Shown: positions 39,882 through 49,469 of the stretch, piece after piece
How the letters are laid out: every line of letters begins with the position of its first letter
Position numbering within the stretch: the stretch's first letter is position 1
Source of the DNA: Segatella copri
Lineage (GTDB): Bacteria; Bacteroidota; Bacteroidia; Bacteroidales; Bacteroidaceae
Direction of reading: 5' to 3'
Length of the DNA: 64,000 nt
Assembly: GCF_009494395.1 (NCBI RefSeq)
Contig: NZ_VZCB01000101.1
Coordinates: 124,001-188,000, forward strand
The notes under the pieces: model-generated
What the model was told of the DNA's origin: nothing
Database searches by the model: none
The model's input: the letters and a program-made list of their open reading frames with translations, nothing else
Translations under genes and position numbers: made by a program

Positions 39882-41597
39882 TTATTTATTCTGCTTAGCC
39901 CAAGTATCCTTTAAGCCAACAGTCTTATTGAATACAGGTTTTTCTGCTGTGCTGTCAAGATCAGCCATAAAGTAACCGATGCGCTGGAACTGGAGATATT
40001 CACCTGGCTTCTTGCCGGCAGCATACTCCTCAACATAGCAGTTCTTGTAATCGTGGAAACTTTCCGGATTGAGCAGCTCACGGAAGTCGCGCTCATCAGC
40101 AGAAGGATTCTCGATGGCAAAGAGTCGGTCATATTCACGAACCTCAGCCTTTACGCAATGATCAGCAGATACCCAATGGAGTGTACCCTTCACCTTGCGG
40201 TTAGCACCTTCCATACCGCTCTTGCTGATAGGATCGTACTCAGCCTGAATCTCAGTGATAACGCCATTCTCATCCTTGGTACAGCCTGTACACTTCACGA
40301 TGTAAGCGTTCTTCAAACGAACTTCCTTACCAGGAGTCATACGGAAGAACTTCTTTGGAGCATCTTCCATAAAGTCAGCACGCTCAATCCAGAGATTCTT
40401 TGAGAAAGTAATGGTATGTGAGCCATCAGCCTCATTCTCAGGATTATTGATAGCCTCCATCTCCTCGCTCTCACCCTCAGGATAGTTGGTGATGACAAGC
40501 TTAACCGGGTCAAGCACAGCACTTACACGACAAGCTTTCTTGTTCAAGTCCTCACGTACAGAAGCCTCCAGGAGAGCCATATCATTAAGGGCGTCAAACT
40601 TGGTATAACCGATACTGTCGATGAACATGCGGATGCTCTCAGGAGAATAACCACGACGGCGCATTCCGCAAAGTGTAGGCATACGAGGGTCATCCCAACC
40701 GTTTACCAGATGCTCATCCACCAATGTATGAAGCTTACGCTTACTCATCACTGTATAGGTAAGGTTCAATCTGTTGAACTCAATCTGGCGTGGACGGTTA
40801 TCATTCAAAACATTGTCTGTGCCATCCTTTTCCTTCAAGAAGTCTACAAACTTATCGTAGAGAGGACGGTGAGGAACAAACTCCAAAGTACAGATAGAGT
40901 GGGTAACACCCTCAAAGTAGTCACTCTGTCCATGAGCAAAATCGTACATAGGATAAGCATTCCACTTAGTGCCAGTGCGATGATGAGGAGTATGAATGAT
41001 ACGATACATGATAGGGTCACGGAAGTGCATGTTAGGGTTAGCCATATCGAGCTTGGCACGCAGCACCATACTTCCTTCCTCAGCCTCAGGTGTATTCATC
41101 TTCTCAAAAAGAGCAAGGCTCTCTTCGATAGGACGGTCACGGTAAGGACTGGCAGTACCAGGAGTAGTAGGAGTACCCTTCTGCTCAGCAATCTGCTCAG
41201 CAGTCTGCTCGTCGATATAAGCATGACCTTTCTTGATCATCCAGACAGCAAACTCCCACAGCTTCTCAAAGTAATCGGAAGCATAATATATATTACCCCA
41301 CTTAAAGCCAAGCCACTGAATATCCTGAAGAATATTTTCTACATATTCATTGTTCTCCTTACTAGGATTGGTGTCATCGAAACGGAGATTACATACTCCA
41401 TTATATTTCTCAGCAACACCAAAGTCCATACAGATGGCCTTGGCATGACCAATATGAAGATAGCCATTTGGTTCTGGCGGGAAACGGGTTTGTATTCTTC
41501 CACCATTCTTACCTTCCTTGAGATCTTCCTCAACTAATTGCTCGACGAAAGAAAGACTTTTCTTCTCTTCAAGCTTCTTTTCCTCATTAATTGCCAT
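39882..41597 (-). CDS. glnS: Glutaminyl-tRNA synthetase
   Basis: The 571-residue class I synthetase charges tRNA-Gln. The HIGH motif is in FPPEPNGYLHIGHAKAI (about residue 50), the KMSKS equivalent is VMSKRKL (about 275), and the C-terminal anticodon-binding beta-barrels end in VNxTVGLKDTW-like FNKTVGLKDTWAKQ. GlnRS rather than GluRS is shown by the length and the FPPEPNGYLHIGH signature. Its own promoter lies just upstream. Its presence suggests direct Gln charging rather than the amidotransferase route. Confidence 0.97.
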   Translation of the reverse strand: MAINEEKKLEEKKSLSFVEQLVEEDLKEGKNGGRIQTRFPPEPNGYLHIGHAKAICMDFGVAEKYNGVCNLRFDDTNPSKENNEYVENILQDIQWLGFKWGNIYYASDYFEKLWEFAVWMIKKGHAYIDEQTAEQIAEQKGTPTTPGTASPYRDRPIEESLALFEKMNTPEAEEGSMVLRAKLDMANPNMHFRDPIMYRIIHTPHHRTGTKWNAYPMYDFAHGQSDYFEGVTHSICTLEFVPHRPLYDKFVDFLKEKDGTDNVLNDNRPRQIEFNRLNLTYTVMSKRKLHTLVDEHLVNGWDDPRMPTLCGMRRRGYSPESIRMFIDSIGYTKFDALNDMALLEASVREDLNKKACRVSAVLDPVKLVITNYPEGESEEMEAINNPENEADGSHTITFSKNLWIERADFMEDAPKKFFRMTPGKEVRLKNAYIVKCTGCTKDENGVITEIQAEYDPISKSGMEGANRKVKGTLHWVSADHCVKAEVREYDRLFAIENPSADERDFRELLNPESFHDYKNCYVEEYAAGKKPGEYLQFQRIGYFMADLDSTAEKPVFNKTVGLKDTWAKQNK

Positions 41598-41629
41598 ATA
41601 TCTTATTTATTATATTGTTATTTTTGGTG

Positions 41630-41661
41630 CAAAGATACAAATTTAATTGCAAGTACGGAAA
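41630..41661 (-). promoter_or_regulatory. Promoter for glnS
   Basis: On the minus strand TTTC (41658-41661, one mismatch to TTTG), a 20 bp spacer and TATCTTTG (41630-41637). Confidence 0.7.
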
Positions 41662-41729
41662 TTATCTAAACATTATTTATAATATCAGCATGGAATATTC
41701 TAAAACATGTTCTTAAACATATAAAAATA

Positions 41730-41761
41730 TTTGTTTTTCTCGTGTAAAATAGCTACCTTTG
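41730..41761 (+). promoter_or_regulatory. Orphan plus-strand promoter (candidate small RNA)
   Basis: TTTG (41730-41733), a 20 bp spacer and TACCTTTG (41754-41761), a perfect consensus promoter pointing away from glnS into a region with no plus-strand gene. Confidence 0.75.
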
Positions 41762-41766
41762 CAACC

Positions 41767-41858
41767 GTTATCCTGAATACAATCTTTTTACCTTAAAGAA
41801 AGCTAATACCTTTAAATAGAAGCACCCCCACTGTGAAGTGGAGGTGCTTTGCTTTTTA
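41767..41858 (+). ncRNA. Candidate small RNA of about 90 nt
   Basis: Begins 5-7 nt after the promoter at 41730-41761 and ends in a hairpin AGCACCCCCACT / AGTGGAGGTGCT (41821-41832 and 41837-41848, one mismatch) followed by TTGCTTTTTAT. There is no open reading frame in it and the next gene is on the opposite strand. The hairpin could also act on the convergent lipoprotein gene, but it has no T-run on that strand. Start, end and function are predictions. Confidence 0.5.
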
Positions 41859-41886
41859 TATCATTCTGTAAGGTGAATCTATCGCT

Positions 41887-42276
41887 TTACTTGGTCTCAG
41901 CTGCCTTACGGAAAGTCTCATTCTTCAACAAAAGAGATCCCTCTTCAGCATCAATAACAGCCTGATCCTTAACCTCTGCATCCAAACCTTTGCGGACAAG
42001 ATTGATATTGACTGTAGAATTCTCAGGCTTAACCATGAACTCCCACTTGAAAAAGTCCTTGTCAAGACCGGTTGTCTTTACGGTAAAGTCGCTATTGATA
42101 GTAATGATACGCTTACCATCAGCGCTCTTGTATTCACCGGCAACCTTCTGCTGAGTAGCAGAATCTGTGATTACTTCTACAACAGGTTCAGCTGCTGGAG
42201 CTTCCTTCTTTGTCTGCTGGCATGCTGTGAATGCAAACAGTCCCATGGCAATGGCCATAAATGTCATTTTTTTCAT
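41887..42276 (-). CDS. Small lipoprotein of unknown function
   Basis: 129 residues. The start is the ATG ending at 42276 (MKKMTFMAIAMGLFAFTACQQ), giving a signal peptide with lipobox FTAC; an ATG 48 bp upstream would spoil it. After an Ala/Glu/Pro-rich spacer, the mature part (about 40-125) reads like a small beta-rich fold (GEYKSADGKRIITINSDFTV), similar in outline to lipocalin-like or NlpE-like lipoproteins. No definite family. It lies 62 bp after the PAP2 phosphatase gene and may be in its operon. Confidence 0.75.
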   Translation of the reverse strand: MKKMTFMAIAMGLFAFTACQQTKKEAPAAEPVVEVITDSATQQKVAGEYKSADGKRIITINSDFTVKTTGLDKDFFKWEFMVKPENSTVNINLVRKGLDAEVKDQAVIDAEEGSLLLKNETFRKAAETK

Positions 42277-42338
42277 AATCCTTATATTAATTATATGTTT
42301 ATAAATAAATTTTTTCGTTCCCAAACAGAGTCATAGAC

Positions 42339-43037
42339 TTATCTTATGTTTATACCGTACATCATCAGTATCCCACTCGCACAGATGATAATCCATATAG
42401 ATACCAGTCCAGTCAAGATTGGTACATAGGAAAAGCGCAGGTAATTCGTTGGCTTGAAGCTATCCGTATATTTCCTGAGGAAATGACGGAAGACATGATA
42501 GCAGAGTGTTGCATAGATGAAACCGATGACTGTTCCTACCAACAAATCGCCAAAATAATGCACTCCCAGATACATTCTGGAGTAGCAGGTTATCAGCGCC
42601 CAAAGACAGAGAAACAGAGTCAGTTTACTTCTCCGCACAAGATGCCTCGCAAAAAAAGCCATTCCCCATGCATTGGCTGCATGGGATGAAGGAAATCCAT
42701 AGGCTCCACCACGATACCCCTGAACAATATGAACCATCGGGGAAATCGGATTGTCGGGGTTGCTCGGGCGCATTCTTCCTATCATAGGCTTCAGCAGACC
42801 TGAGGCTGTCTGATCACAGAGCGCAATGATGAGTGTTATTACTATCAGAGTGGTAAGCACAACCTTGACAGGAAAGTTTCTGACCATGACAAAGAGAAAG
42901 CTTGCATAAAACGGAACCCATACGAAACGATCGGAAAAAATCAACATGAAATAATCCCAAAAGTCACTATGAAAGCCATTGAAAAACAGAAAAATCTGCA
43001 TATCAATGTGTTCTAATTGTTGAATGAATTCTATCAT
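42339..43037 (-). CDS. PAP2-family membrane phosphatase
   Basis: 232 residues with six hydrophobic segments. The three catalytic motifs of the phosphatidic acid phosphatase type 2 family are present: KPMIGRMRP, PSSHAANAW and SRMYLGVHYFGD. Members dephosphorylate lipid phosphates, for example undecaprenyl pyrophosphate or the lipid A 1- or 4'-phosphates. In Bacteroidota, lipid A dephosphorylation is a common role, but the substrate is not visible here. It is 29 bp after the sulfatase gene on the same strand. Confidence 0.92.
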   Translation of the reverse strand: MIEFIQQLEHIDMQIFLFFNGFHSDFWDYFMLIFSDRFVWVPFYASFLFVMVRNFPVKVVLTTLIVITLIIALCDQTASGLLKPMIGRMRPSNPDNPISPMVHIVQGYRGGAYGFPSSHAANAWGMAFFARHLVRRSKLTLFLCLWALITCYSRMYLGVHYFGDLLVGTVIGFIYATLCYHVFRHFLRKYTDSFKPTNYLRFSYVPILTGLVSIWIIICASGILMMYGINIR

Positions 43038-43066
43038 TTTTCTTTCTTTATCTTACTGATTTTATT

Positions 43067-44983
43067 CTATTTTTTGCTGGCTATATCATCATACAGCTTC
43101 TGCAAATAAGCCTGTCCGCGCTTTAAATTATATCCTTTTCTACCTTGATCATACACAATCTTCTGTGTCTTGTTGTCATAGATGATTGAATTTTCTTCAG
43201 AAACCATACCAAATGCATCCGGCACATCAAAGAAGGCAAACTTAGGCGTTGCATCACTCATCATGTTCTTGCTGAACAGGAAATCCTGATGCTTCACGCC
43301 CAGCTGTCCGAGAAGAGTTGCTGCAATATCGTTCTGTGAGCCTACAAGTGCCACCTTCATAGGGCGGGCAATAGCACCACCTGTCAGGATAAGCGGTATC
43401 TGATAACGTGATCTGTCAAAATTATCAAGATGTTCTTTATAACCACCCACATGATCAGGAACCAATACTACCAATGTATTCTTCCATCTAGGAAGTTTGC
43501 TATATTCTCTCATAAGATGACCTATCACGCTGTCTGTATAGGCAAAAGCATTCAGACGCTTGTCCTTCAAACGGCTATATGGCACGTCAAACGGCTCATG
43601 ACTGCTGGATGTCTGGAAGATGCGCAACATAGGATGCTTTACATGCTGTTCCTTTTTCAAATCAGCCAGCAACTTTTCAGCCACAATATGATCGTGTACT
43701 CCCCATTTGCTCAACTTATCTTCAATCGGGAAATCAGCATCAGATATTATCTTCTGATATCCTTGCGAAACAAGATAAGAACGCTGGTTGGCAAAATCAA
43801 CATCACCACCATAATAATAAGCATTCTGATAATTCTTAGCCTCAGCTAAAGAACGGGCTATAGAAGGAAGCTGAGCAGTCTTGGCAGGGTAGCGCATGAT
43901 GCTCATTGTAGGCTGTGCAGGATAACCACTCAGAATAGAAACCAAGCCTCTGTCTGTTCGGAAGCTGTTGGCATAGAAACGAGTAAAGAGAATGCTCTTC
44001 TGCGCAATGGAATCGAGCTGAACTGCTACATTCTTCACCTTGCCCATAGACGGCATGATGTCGTTGGCAAAACTCTCCATGATGACAATCAAAATGTCGG
44101 GATTTCCCGTCTTTCTTGCCTCTTCATTGAGAAGAGGGTAGGTATTAACATCACTGGAACTGACCAACTCCTTAAACAGCTTGTCAGCCTCAGCATTGTC
44201 CATATAGCGATATTGAGCTGCAAAATCTTCCTGATGCGAAAGCGACTCAAACAGGCTGAACATAGGATTGACAGCTGCATGATTAAGAAATGCATCCTGA
44301 CAAAAATAAGCCTTGCCCGTATTATTCGTCGACACAGTAACTCCACCACGGATAGGAAGGAAAAGCAATGCTGTGAGCACTAACAGAATGAGCGATGAAC
44401 GAAGGCGATGACGCTCTATATCGCTATCATAAGAGGAACGGCGTCCACCACGGCAATCACCGAATCCATAACTCGTATATCTGCTGCGATAAGTTTTCTT
44501 CTTAATGGTAACACGAAGTATAAACCATACACCTATAGCAGAAATAAGAATTGCTAAAAATGCCAGGATGATGTAAAGGAAACTTACACTAGCCAAGGCG
44601 TCTTTAGGCGAAGTGAAGAAATAGAAAAGCGGTGTACTGTCCAGAGGAAAATTCCAGTACGGATAAAGTCCTAAGTTCAGTACAAAAAGGAATGCCCCCA
44701 TGAAGGCGACAATACCGAAATAAATATTCAGGATAGGGTAAACCAGTTTCTTCCGAATCCAGATAGACACCAGAAGCAATAAACCGGGAATAACAGAGAG
44801 ATAACCTGCCATTCCTAAATCAAGCGACAACCCATGCCAGATTACCTGAGGCATATAGTCCCAAATATTTATTGTTTGAGGAGCTGTAGAAGACTTTTCC
44901 AAAAGAAGAAAAAGAGGCTTCTGCGCCACGAACAATATCACCAGAATAACGTATGTTTTTATGAATGACAATATCTGTTTCAT
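43067..44983 (-). CDS. LTA-synthase-like membrane sulfatase
   Basis: 638 residues: five N-terminal membrane helices (about 8-160 plus one near 195-215) and an extracellular sulfatase/alkaline-phosphatase domain (about 290-610). The domain has DILIVIMESFANDIMPSMG (metal-binding Glu), the nucleophile Thr in FRTDRGLVSILSG and the metal pair in VLVPDHVGGYKEH. In Gram-negative bacteria such enzymes transfer phospho-groups such as glycerol phosphate or phosphoethanolamine to envelope glycans. It heads a three-gene unit with the PAP2 phosphatase and the small lipoprotein, which suggests envelope lipid or glycan modification. Confidence 0.92.
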   Translation of the reverse strand: MKQILSFIKTYVILVILFVAQKPLFLLLEKSSTAPQTINIWDYMPQVIWHGLSLDLGMAGYLSVIPGLLLLVSIWIRKKLVYPILNIYFGIVAFMGAFLFVLNLGLYPYWNFPLDSTPLFYFFTSPKDALASVSFLYIILAFLAILISAIGVWFILRVTIKKKTYRSRYTSYGFGDCRGGRRSSYDSDIERHRLRSSLILLVLTALLFLPIRGGVTVSTNNTGKAYFCQDAFLNHAAVNPMFSLFESLSHQEDFAAQYRYMDNAEADKLFKELVSSSDVNTYPLLNEEARKTGNPDILIVIMESFANDIMPSMGKVKNVAVQLDSIAQKSILFTRFYANSFRTDRGLVSILSGYPAQPTMSIMRYPAKTAQLPSIARSLAEAKNYQNAYYYGGDVDFANQRSYLVSQGYQKIISDADFPIEDKLSKWGVHDHIVAEKLLADLKKEQHVKHPMLRIFQTSSSHEPFDVPYSRLKDKRLNAFAYTDSVIGHLMREYSKLPRWKNTLVVLVPDHVGGYKEHLDNFDRSRYQIPLILTGGAIARPMKVALVGSQNDIAATLLGQLGVKHQDFLFSKNMMSDATPKFAFFDVPDAFGMVSEENSIIYDNKTQKIVYDQGRKGYNLKRGQAYLQKLYDDIASKK

Positions 44984-45052
44984 ATCCTAAATTTCATTTA
45001 TTTGTATATTAACTTACGTAACATTTTCTATATAAAAAGATGTATACGAATG

Positions 45053-45084
45053 CAAAATTAGCCATTTTATTTCACATAAACAAT
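45053..45084 (-). promoter_or_regulatory. Promoter for the sulfatase operon
   Basis: On the minus strand ATTG (45081-45084, one mismatch), a 20 bp spacer and TAATTTTG (45053-45060), about 70 bp before the ATG. Confidence 0.6.
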
Positions 45085-45120
45085 AATTTTCTCTTCTTTT
45101 TAAAAAAAAATGGAAAAAAA

Positions 45121-45152
45121 ATTGGTAAATCAAAATATATTTACTAACTTTG
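45121..45152 (+). promoter_or_regulatory. Promoter for the AraC-type regulator
   Basis: ATTG (45121-45124), a 20 bp spacer and TAACTTTG (45145-45152); the ATG is at 45175, 22 bp downstream. Confidence 0.65.
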
Positions 45153-45174
45153 TTGTATCAAATTTATTACAGAT

Positions 45175-45609
45175 ATGGCTAAATATAACATTCAACCTAA
45201 AAAAGAAAAGATGGCAAGGTATCAAACCTTGTTGAGCGAGGAGACTAAAGACCGCCTCCACGACGACATCTTGCGTATGTTGGTTTCAGAACAAAAGTAC
45301 AAAGATCCTGCATACAATTCACGCAGACTTGCAGAGGATTTGGGAACAAATTCCCGCTACATTTCTGCTGTTTGTGCAACAAGATTCCACAAGAACTATT
45401 CTGAACTTGTAAACGACTATCGTGTAAACGATGCAATGTCCTTGCTTACGGACAAGCGATATGCCAAAATGAGTGTAGAAGACATTGCAGAAATGGCAGG
45501 TTTCAGTACCCGTCAGAGTTTCTATGCAAACTTCTACAAGCGCATGGGCATTACTCCTCGTCAGTATCGATTGAACCAGAAAGCGAAATACGAGAAAGCA
45601 AAGCAATAG
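45175..45609 (+). CDS. AraC-type HTH regulator, DNA-binding domain only
   Basis: 144 residues. Two helix-turn-helix units typical of AraC/XylS lie at about 50-135: NSRRLAEDLGTNSRYISAV and VEDIAEMAGFSTRQSFYANF, followed by FYKRMGITPRQYRLN. There is no N-terminal sensor domain, only a basic 45-residue extension. Such short forms are frequent in Prevotella and relatives; they may respond to a partner protein or act constitutively. Single gene ending at a strong terminator, convergent with the small sigma factor. Confidence 0.88.
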   Translation: MAKYNIQPKKEKMARYQTLLSEETKDRLHDDILRMLVSEQKYKDPAYNSRRLAEDLGTNSRYISAVCATRFHKNYSELVNDYRVNDAMSLLTDKRYAKMSVEDIAEMAGFSTRQSFYANFYKRMGITPRQYRLNQKAKYEKAKQ

Positions 45610-45615
45610 AAACAG

Positions 45616-45663
45616 AAAACTCCTAGCCCCTGGTTATAACCCGGAAAGGCTAGGAGTTTTTTG
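45616..45663. terminator. Bidirectional terminator
   Basis: AAAACTCCTAGCC (45616-45628) and its exact complement GGCTAGGAGTTTT (45648-45660), 19 nt loop, then TTT. The flanks suit both the AraC-type gene and the convergent sigma factor. Confidence 0.88.
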
Positions 45664-45669
45664 TATCCA

Positions 45670-46287
45670 TTATTTTCTCAAGAAATGTTTCAGCACCTTG
45701 CTGCTTGCATTTTTAGAAATCTTACGTATGGCCTTGTCTCTGATTTGACGAACCCGTTCTCGTTTCAAACTCATATCATCAGCAATTTCAGCTAATGTCT
45801 CATGATGAATTCCAAGTCCATAGAACTTGCGAACCACTTCTTTTTCACGCTCATCAAGCAAATCCACACAATTATCCAAATCTTTCAGCATTTGCCGGAA
45901 AGCTACATTATCATCAGCCATATTCACATCCTGATTCACCAATATATCAAGAAGTGTGTATGGATTTCCCTCGCTTATTGGCTGGTCGATAGACACAGCC
46001 TTGCTGGCATTGCGAGGTGCATACTTCTTCTGATCTTTTGGTATCTGATAAAGTGCCGACTGCTTATCAACAGCCTCCTGCATGGCTTTTCGGATAAAAG
46101 GAGCTGCATACGAAACAAATCTGGTACCACGGGAAGCATCAAACTTCTGTGCTGCGGTAATCATGGCAAGCGTTCCTTCGCTCACCAAATCATCAAATTC
46201 CATTCCCTTACCACGGAACTGATTGGCGACAGCCTTTACGTAGTTCAGGTTTTCACTAACCAATATATTGCATTCTTTTTCTGTCAT
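45670..46287 (-). CDS. Small sigma-70 family factor (RpoD-like paralogue)
   Basis: 205 residues with the start at the ATG ending at 46287 (MTEKECNILVSENLNYVKAV); an ATG 27 bp upstream is also possible. Region 2 is recognisable (EFDDLVSEGTLAMITAAQKF, then FVSYAAPFIRKAMQEAV) as is region 4 (HETLAEIADDMSLKRERVRQ). A shortened region 3 lies between. It resembles the primary sigma factor but is shorter than rpoD at 54807-55682 and differs in region 2.4, so it may read a different promoter set. It is not of the ECF type. It has a perfect consensus promoter of the primary sigma factor. Confidence 0.85.
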   Translation of the reverse strand: MTEKECNILVSENLNYVKAVANQFRGKGMEFDDLVSEGTLAMITAAQKFDASRGTRFVSYAAPFIRKAMQEAVDKQSALYQIPKDQKKYAPRNASKAVSIDQPISEGNPYTLLDILVNQDVNMADDNVAFRQMLKDLDNCVDLLDEREKEVVRKFYGLGIHHETLAEIADDMSLKRERVRQIRDKAIRKISKNASSKVLKHFLRK

Positions 46288-46346
46288 AATATATTCATTT
46301 TTTAGTAACAACAAGTCCTTCTCTTCAGAAGAAGGTTTCTTTTCTG

Positions 46347-46378
46347 CAAAAATACAGAGAAAAATTGAATCTTACAAA
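46347..46378 (-). promoter_or_regulatory. Promoter for the small sigma factor
   Basis: On the minus strand TTTG (46375-46378), a 20 bp spacer and TATTTTTG (46347-46354), perfect to the phylum consensus. Confidence 0.78.
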
Positions 46379-46422
46379 TTTTTCTCCGTTTTTTATTCGA
46401 AAAGTATCCTTTTTCCATATTC

Positions 46423-49416
46423 TTACTTACAAAGACCAGCATAAGGACATGCAGCACATCTTTCTTTATCAGCGGTTGGGCGGAAAGGCAATTCTTTATT
46501 GAATATATCCGAGAGGATTTTCATGATACCCTCCCAAAATTCATCCTTATAATCTGCTACATTCTCTATATAACTGCCTCTGCCAAGTTTCAGCGTCGGA
46601 TCGTAATCTTCTGCTCTTGCATTCTGAATAAAAAGAAGTCCTGGCGATACCGGGTCCTTAGCTGGATTGAGAGAAGTGGACTGACTTACAATCAAGGCAT
46701 AGAGGATGGTCTGCAGATAGTAGTCAGTATGCTTGCGCAGCATCTCCGGATTGAACACCTCTGCAATTTCAGCAGGATGAGAAACGGGTGCTCTACCTGT
46801 TTTATAGTCGATGACACGAATCTTCTCTGCCATATTTTCCAATCCTGGTTTGCCATTTGCTGCAACGGAATCCAACCTGTCGATAAATCCTGATAGGGTA
46901 ATATTCTTATCACCACAGGAAGTAGGCAGGACAAACCTTGTTTCTATCGGTATCTCCAAACCGATAATAGTAAATGGTGCCTGACGACAATCTATAACCA
47001 ATAACTGCTTCAGATAATTGGCTATCACCTCTCTGTTGATAAGTTGCAGTCCATTATACTTTGGCTGATAACCATTACTGCTAACCTTGAACAGCTCTTC
47101 ACGGAAAGCCTGATCTACTATACGATAAATCAAGGCTTCGTTTTTAATGGCATTCTCAAAATCGGCCTTTGTGATGATGATAGGGTGGATGAGCTGTTCC
47201 TTACCATCCTTATCCAGCTTGACTGCAGATTTTGGAGCAAACTGCAAATAGATAAGTTGGGCGGCACGATGGAATATATTTCCGAATATCCGGTTGTCTA
47301 TCTCGTCTTCATCAATGAGATCTGGCTCTTCCAGTTTCTCTATATATCTATAGTAGAAACGCTTTTCGCATCTCATGTAAGTATTGATGAAAGTAGGAGA
47401 TATTTTCCAATGTTCATTCAGTTTTTTCCATATTGCTTCTGTCTTATCTACTTCTTTATATTCATCGCGACAAGGAGTCTGACCGAGTTTGAATGAATGA
47501 CGGTGTACAGTATTCTTTCCTTCTATCATCAACTGCAACATAAAGCGACTCATTTCGCCAGTCTGTCCTTCTTCTGTAGCATTATTATAGGTGAATGCCA
47601 AATGTTGGCAACGCTGTATCATGCGATAGAAATAGTATGCAGAGATAGCTACTTTATTGTCAATGGTCGTCAACCCGTAAGCTTTTCTTATAGAATAAGG
47701 TATAAACGAAGCATCGTTGACTCCCTTTGGCCACTTTCCTTCATTACATGATAAGACTAGCATATAATCGAAATCGAGATTTCGGGTTTCCAAGACTCCC
47801 ATAATCTGTATACCTACAGCTGGTTCGCCATGAAATGGGATGCTGGTTGTCTGGAACAATTGCAGAATCAAGCGCTCCAAGGTTATTGTATCAACCTTTA
47901 AATCGCCACTTTCTACAAGTCCTCTCAGACGATTGATTACAGTATAAGAACGGAAAAGAGACTCCTGGAAAAGCTGGTCCACATTCTGCTGCTTCGTGTT
48001 ATAGCCAATCTGTTTGAGGATATCTATCAGATAGTTTAGCAATCCCATATTATACTCATCAAGATTCTCAACCTTATCTATATCTCTGAACAATATGGCG
48101 AGTCCTTCATCCTCATTCATGATGAGTGAATTTCTATCTGGATAGAACGTCTTCTTTGATTCCAACTGCTCGATAACCTGTAGGTTGAGCTGCGAAATAT
48201 AACGGGCATAAGGATGGCGCAGGGTGGCAAGAACCTGATGCAGGCGATAAGTATTGCTAGCCTTAGGATGCCCGATGCCCTGCAATTGGATAAGCTGCTG
48301 AATCAGACTGTAGAAAGGCGTCTGCTGCAGGGGATATCCGATTGTTATATTCACATGTTCTACCTCCTTTGGGAGAGAATGTAAAACGGTAGGAAGCAAG
48401 CTTTCATCAGCAAGAACAATTGCCACATTGCCTGTCTTCTTACACAATCCATTTTCTTTTAGCCAGGTATGTACGAATCTAGCCTGAACATTCTCTGTTG
48501 GAGCAGAAAAATAGTTGATTTTCTTCTTCCTGGATAAATTATCATATATGTTCTCCGCAGATTGACCAGACTCGTTTCCGTTTTCATTTGCTTCCAGCTT
48601 GCCTTTGTCTGAATCGGCGTCAAGTTCGTTCGGGAAATACTTCAGATTCTGGCGAATATAATGACCCGCTTCATGGTTGTTATCCATATAAGCCTTGTCA
48701 TAATCCCAATAGAAGACAGCCTTTCCTTCTTTCATCAACCTGTCGCATAATTGCATCTCTACCTTCTGCAACATATTAAAGCCGACGAAAACATACTTCT
48801 TGTGTTCAAATTTGAGTTTTTCATCAGTCACTACCTGGCGATAAAGCGCACCTTCATAGGCAAGTCCCTGCTGAGCGAGCCGACTATTGAAATCGTTGTA
48901 GATATCGAGGAAATGACTCCATAATTGGAGGAATCGCTTTTTCAATTCCGAATTATGGTCTTCCGAAAAATTACTGAAGAACCTCTGAATCATCTTTTTC
49001 TGATCATCAGTCAGATAGGAGATATCATCAAGCTCATGAATATCTTTTAAGTTGGAGAACACCAGTTGCGCATCTGCCATATTTTTATCAATATCGTCAA
49101 AATCGGTAATGAGCATCTGACCCCAACCGTAAAAATGGTCAAGAGTTTCATCAATCTCAGTACATTTCACAAATGATTTATGCAAATCGCATACCAGCTT
49201 GATAGGGTCAGCAACCTTCAGTGGACTGTTCTGTCGGAACAATTCACTGATAGTTATATATGAAGGAGACCATATAGCCTCATGTTCAATTTCTGCAAGA
49301 TAGGTATCCAGAAAGAGAGAGGCACGTTTGTTAGGGAAGACGACAACGATGTCGCTCATATCCCTGCCATATTTCTCTCTCAAATCTCTTGCTACTGATT
49401 TAAGAAATGGTACCAT
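46423..49416 (-). CDS. AddB-like PD-(D/E)XK nuclease subunit
   Basis: 997 residues. The N-terminal half resembles an inactivated UvrD-like helicase fold without a Walker A motif. The C-terminal half has a RecB-type nuclease: IRVIDYKTGRAP with the catalytic Asp and Lys. A Cys in MRCEKRFYYRYIEKL and three in CAACPYAGLC give the four-Cys iron-sulfur cluster arrangement typical of AddB. It lies 53 bp after the UvrD-helicase gene, so together they form an AddAB-type double-strand break resection complex. No Chi-recognition function can be read directly. Confidence 0.88.
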   Translation of the reverse strand: MVPFLKSVARDLREKYGRDMSDIVVVFPNKRASLFLDTYLAEIEHEAIWSPSYITISELFRQNSPLKVADPIKLVCDLHKSFVKCTEIDETLDHFYGWGQMLITDFDDIDKNMADAQLVFSNLKDIHELDDISYLTDDQKKMIQRFFSNFSEDHNSELKKRFLQLWSHFLDIYNDFNSRLAQQGLAYEGALYRQVVTDEKLKFEHKKYVFVGFNMLQKVEMQLCDRLMKEGKAVFYWDYDKAYMDNNHEAGHYIRQNLKYFPNELDADSDKGKLEANENGNESGQSAENIYDNLSRKKKINYFSAPTENVQARFVHTWLKENGLCKKTGNVAIVLADESLLPTVLHSLPKEVEHVNITIGYPLQQTPFYSLIQQLIQLQGIGHPKASNTYRLHQVLATLRHPYARYISQLNLQVIEQLESKKTFYPDRNSLIMNEDEGLAILFRDIDKVENLDEYNMGLLNYLIDILKQIGYNTKQQNVDQLFQESLFRSYTVINRLRGLVESGDLKVDTITLERLILQLFQTTSIPFHGEPAVGIQIMGVLETRNLDFDYMLVLSCNEGKWPKGVNDASFIPYSIRKAYGLTTIDNKVAISAYYFYRMIQRCQHLAFTYNNATEEGQTGEMSRFMLQLMIEGKNTVHRHSFKLGQTPCRDEYKEVDKTEAIWKKLNEHWKISPTFINTYMRCEKRFYYRYIEKLEEPDLIDEDEIDNRIFGNIFHRAAQLIYLQFAPKSAVKLDKDGKEQLIHPIIITKADFENAIKNEALIYRIVDQAFREELFKVSSNGYQPKYNGLQLINREVIANYLKQLLVIDCRQAPFTIIGLEIPIETRFVLPTSCGDKNITLSGFIDRLDSVAANGKPGLENMAEKIRVIDYKTGRAPVSHPAEIAEVFNPEMLRKHTDYYLQTILYALIVSQSTSLNPAKDPVSPGLLFIQNARAEDYDPTLKLGRGSYIENVADYKDEFWEGIMKILSDIFNKELPFRPTADKERCAACPYAGLCK

Positions 49417-49469
49417 AGCTTTACTTTTATTCTAGTTTTGAGTATCAAAAACTTATTTTGTCAAAATTA

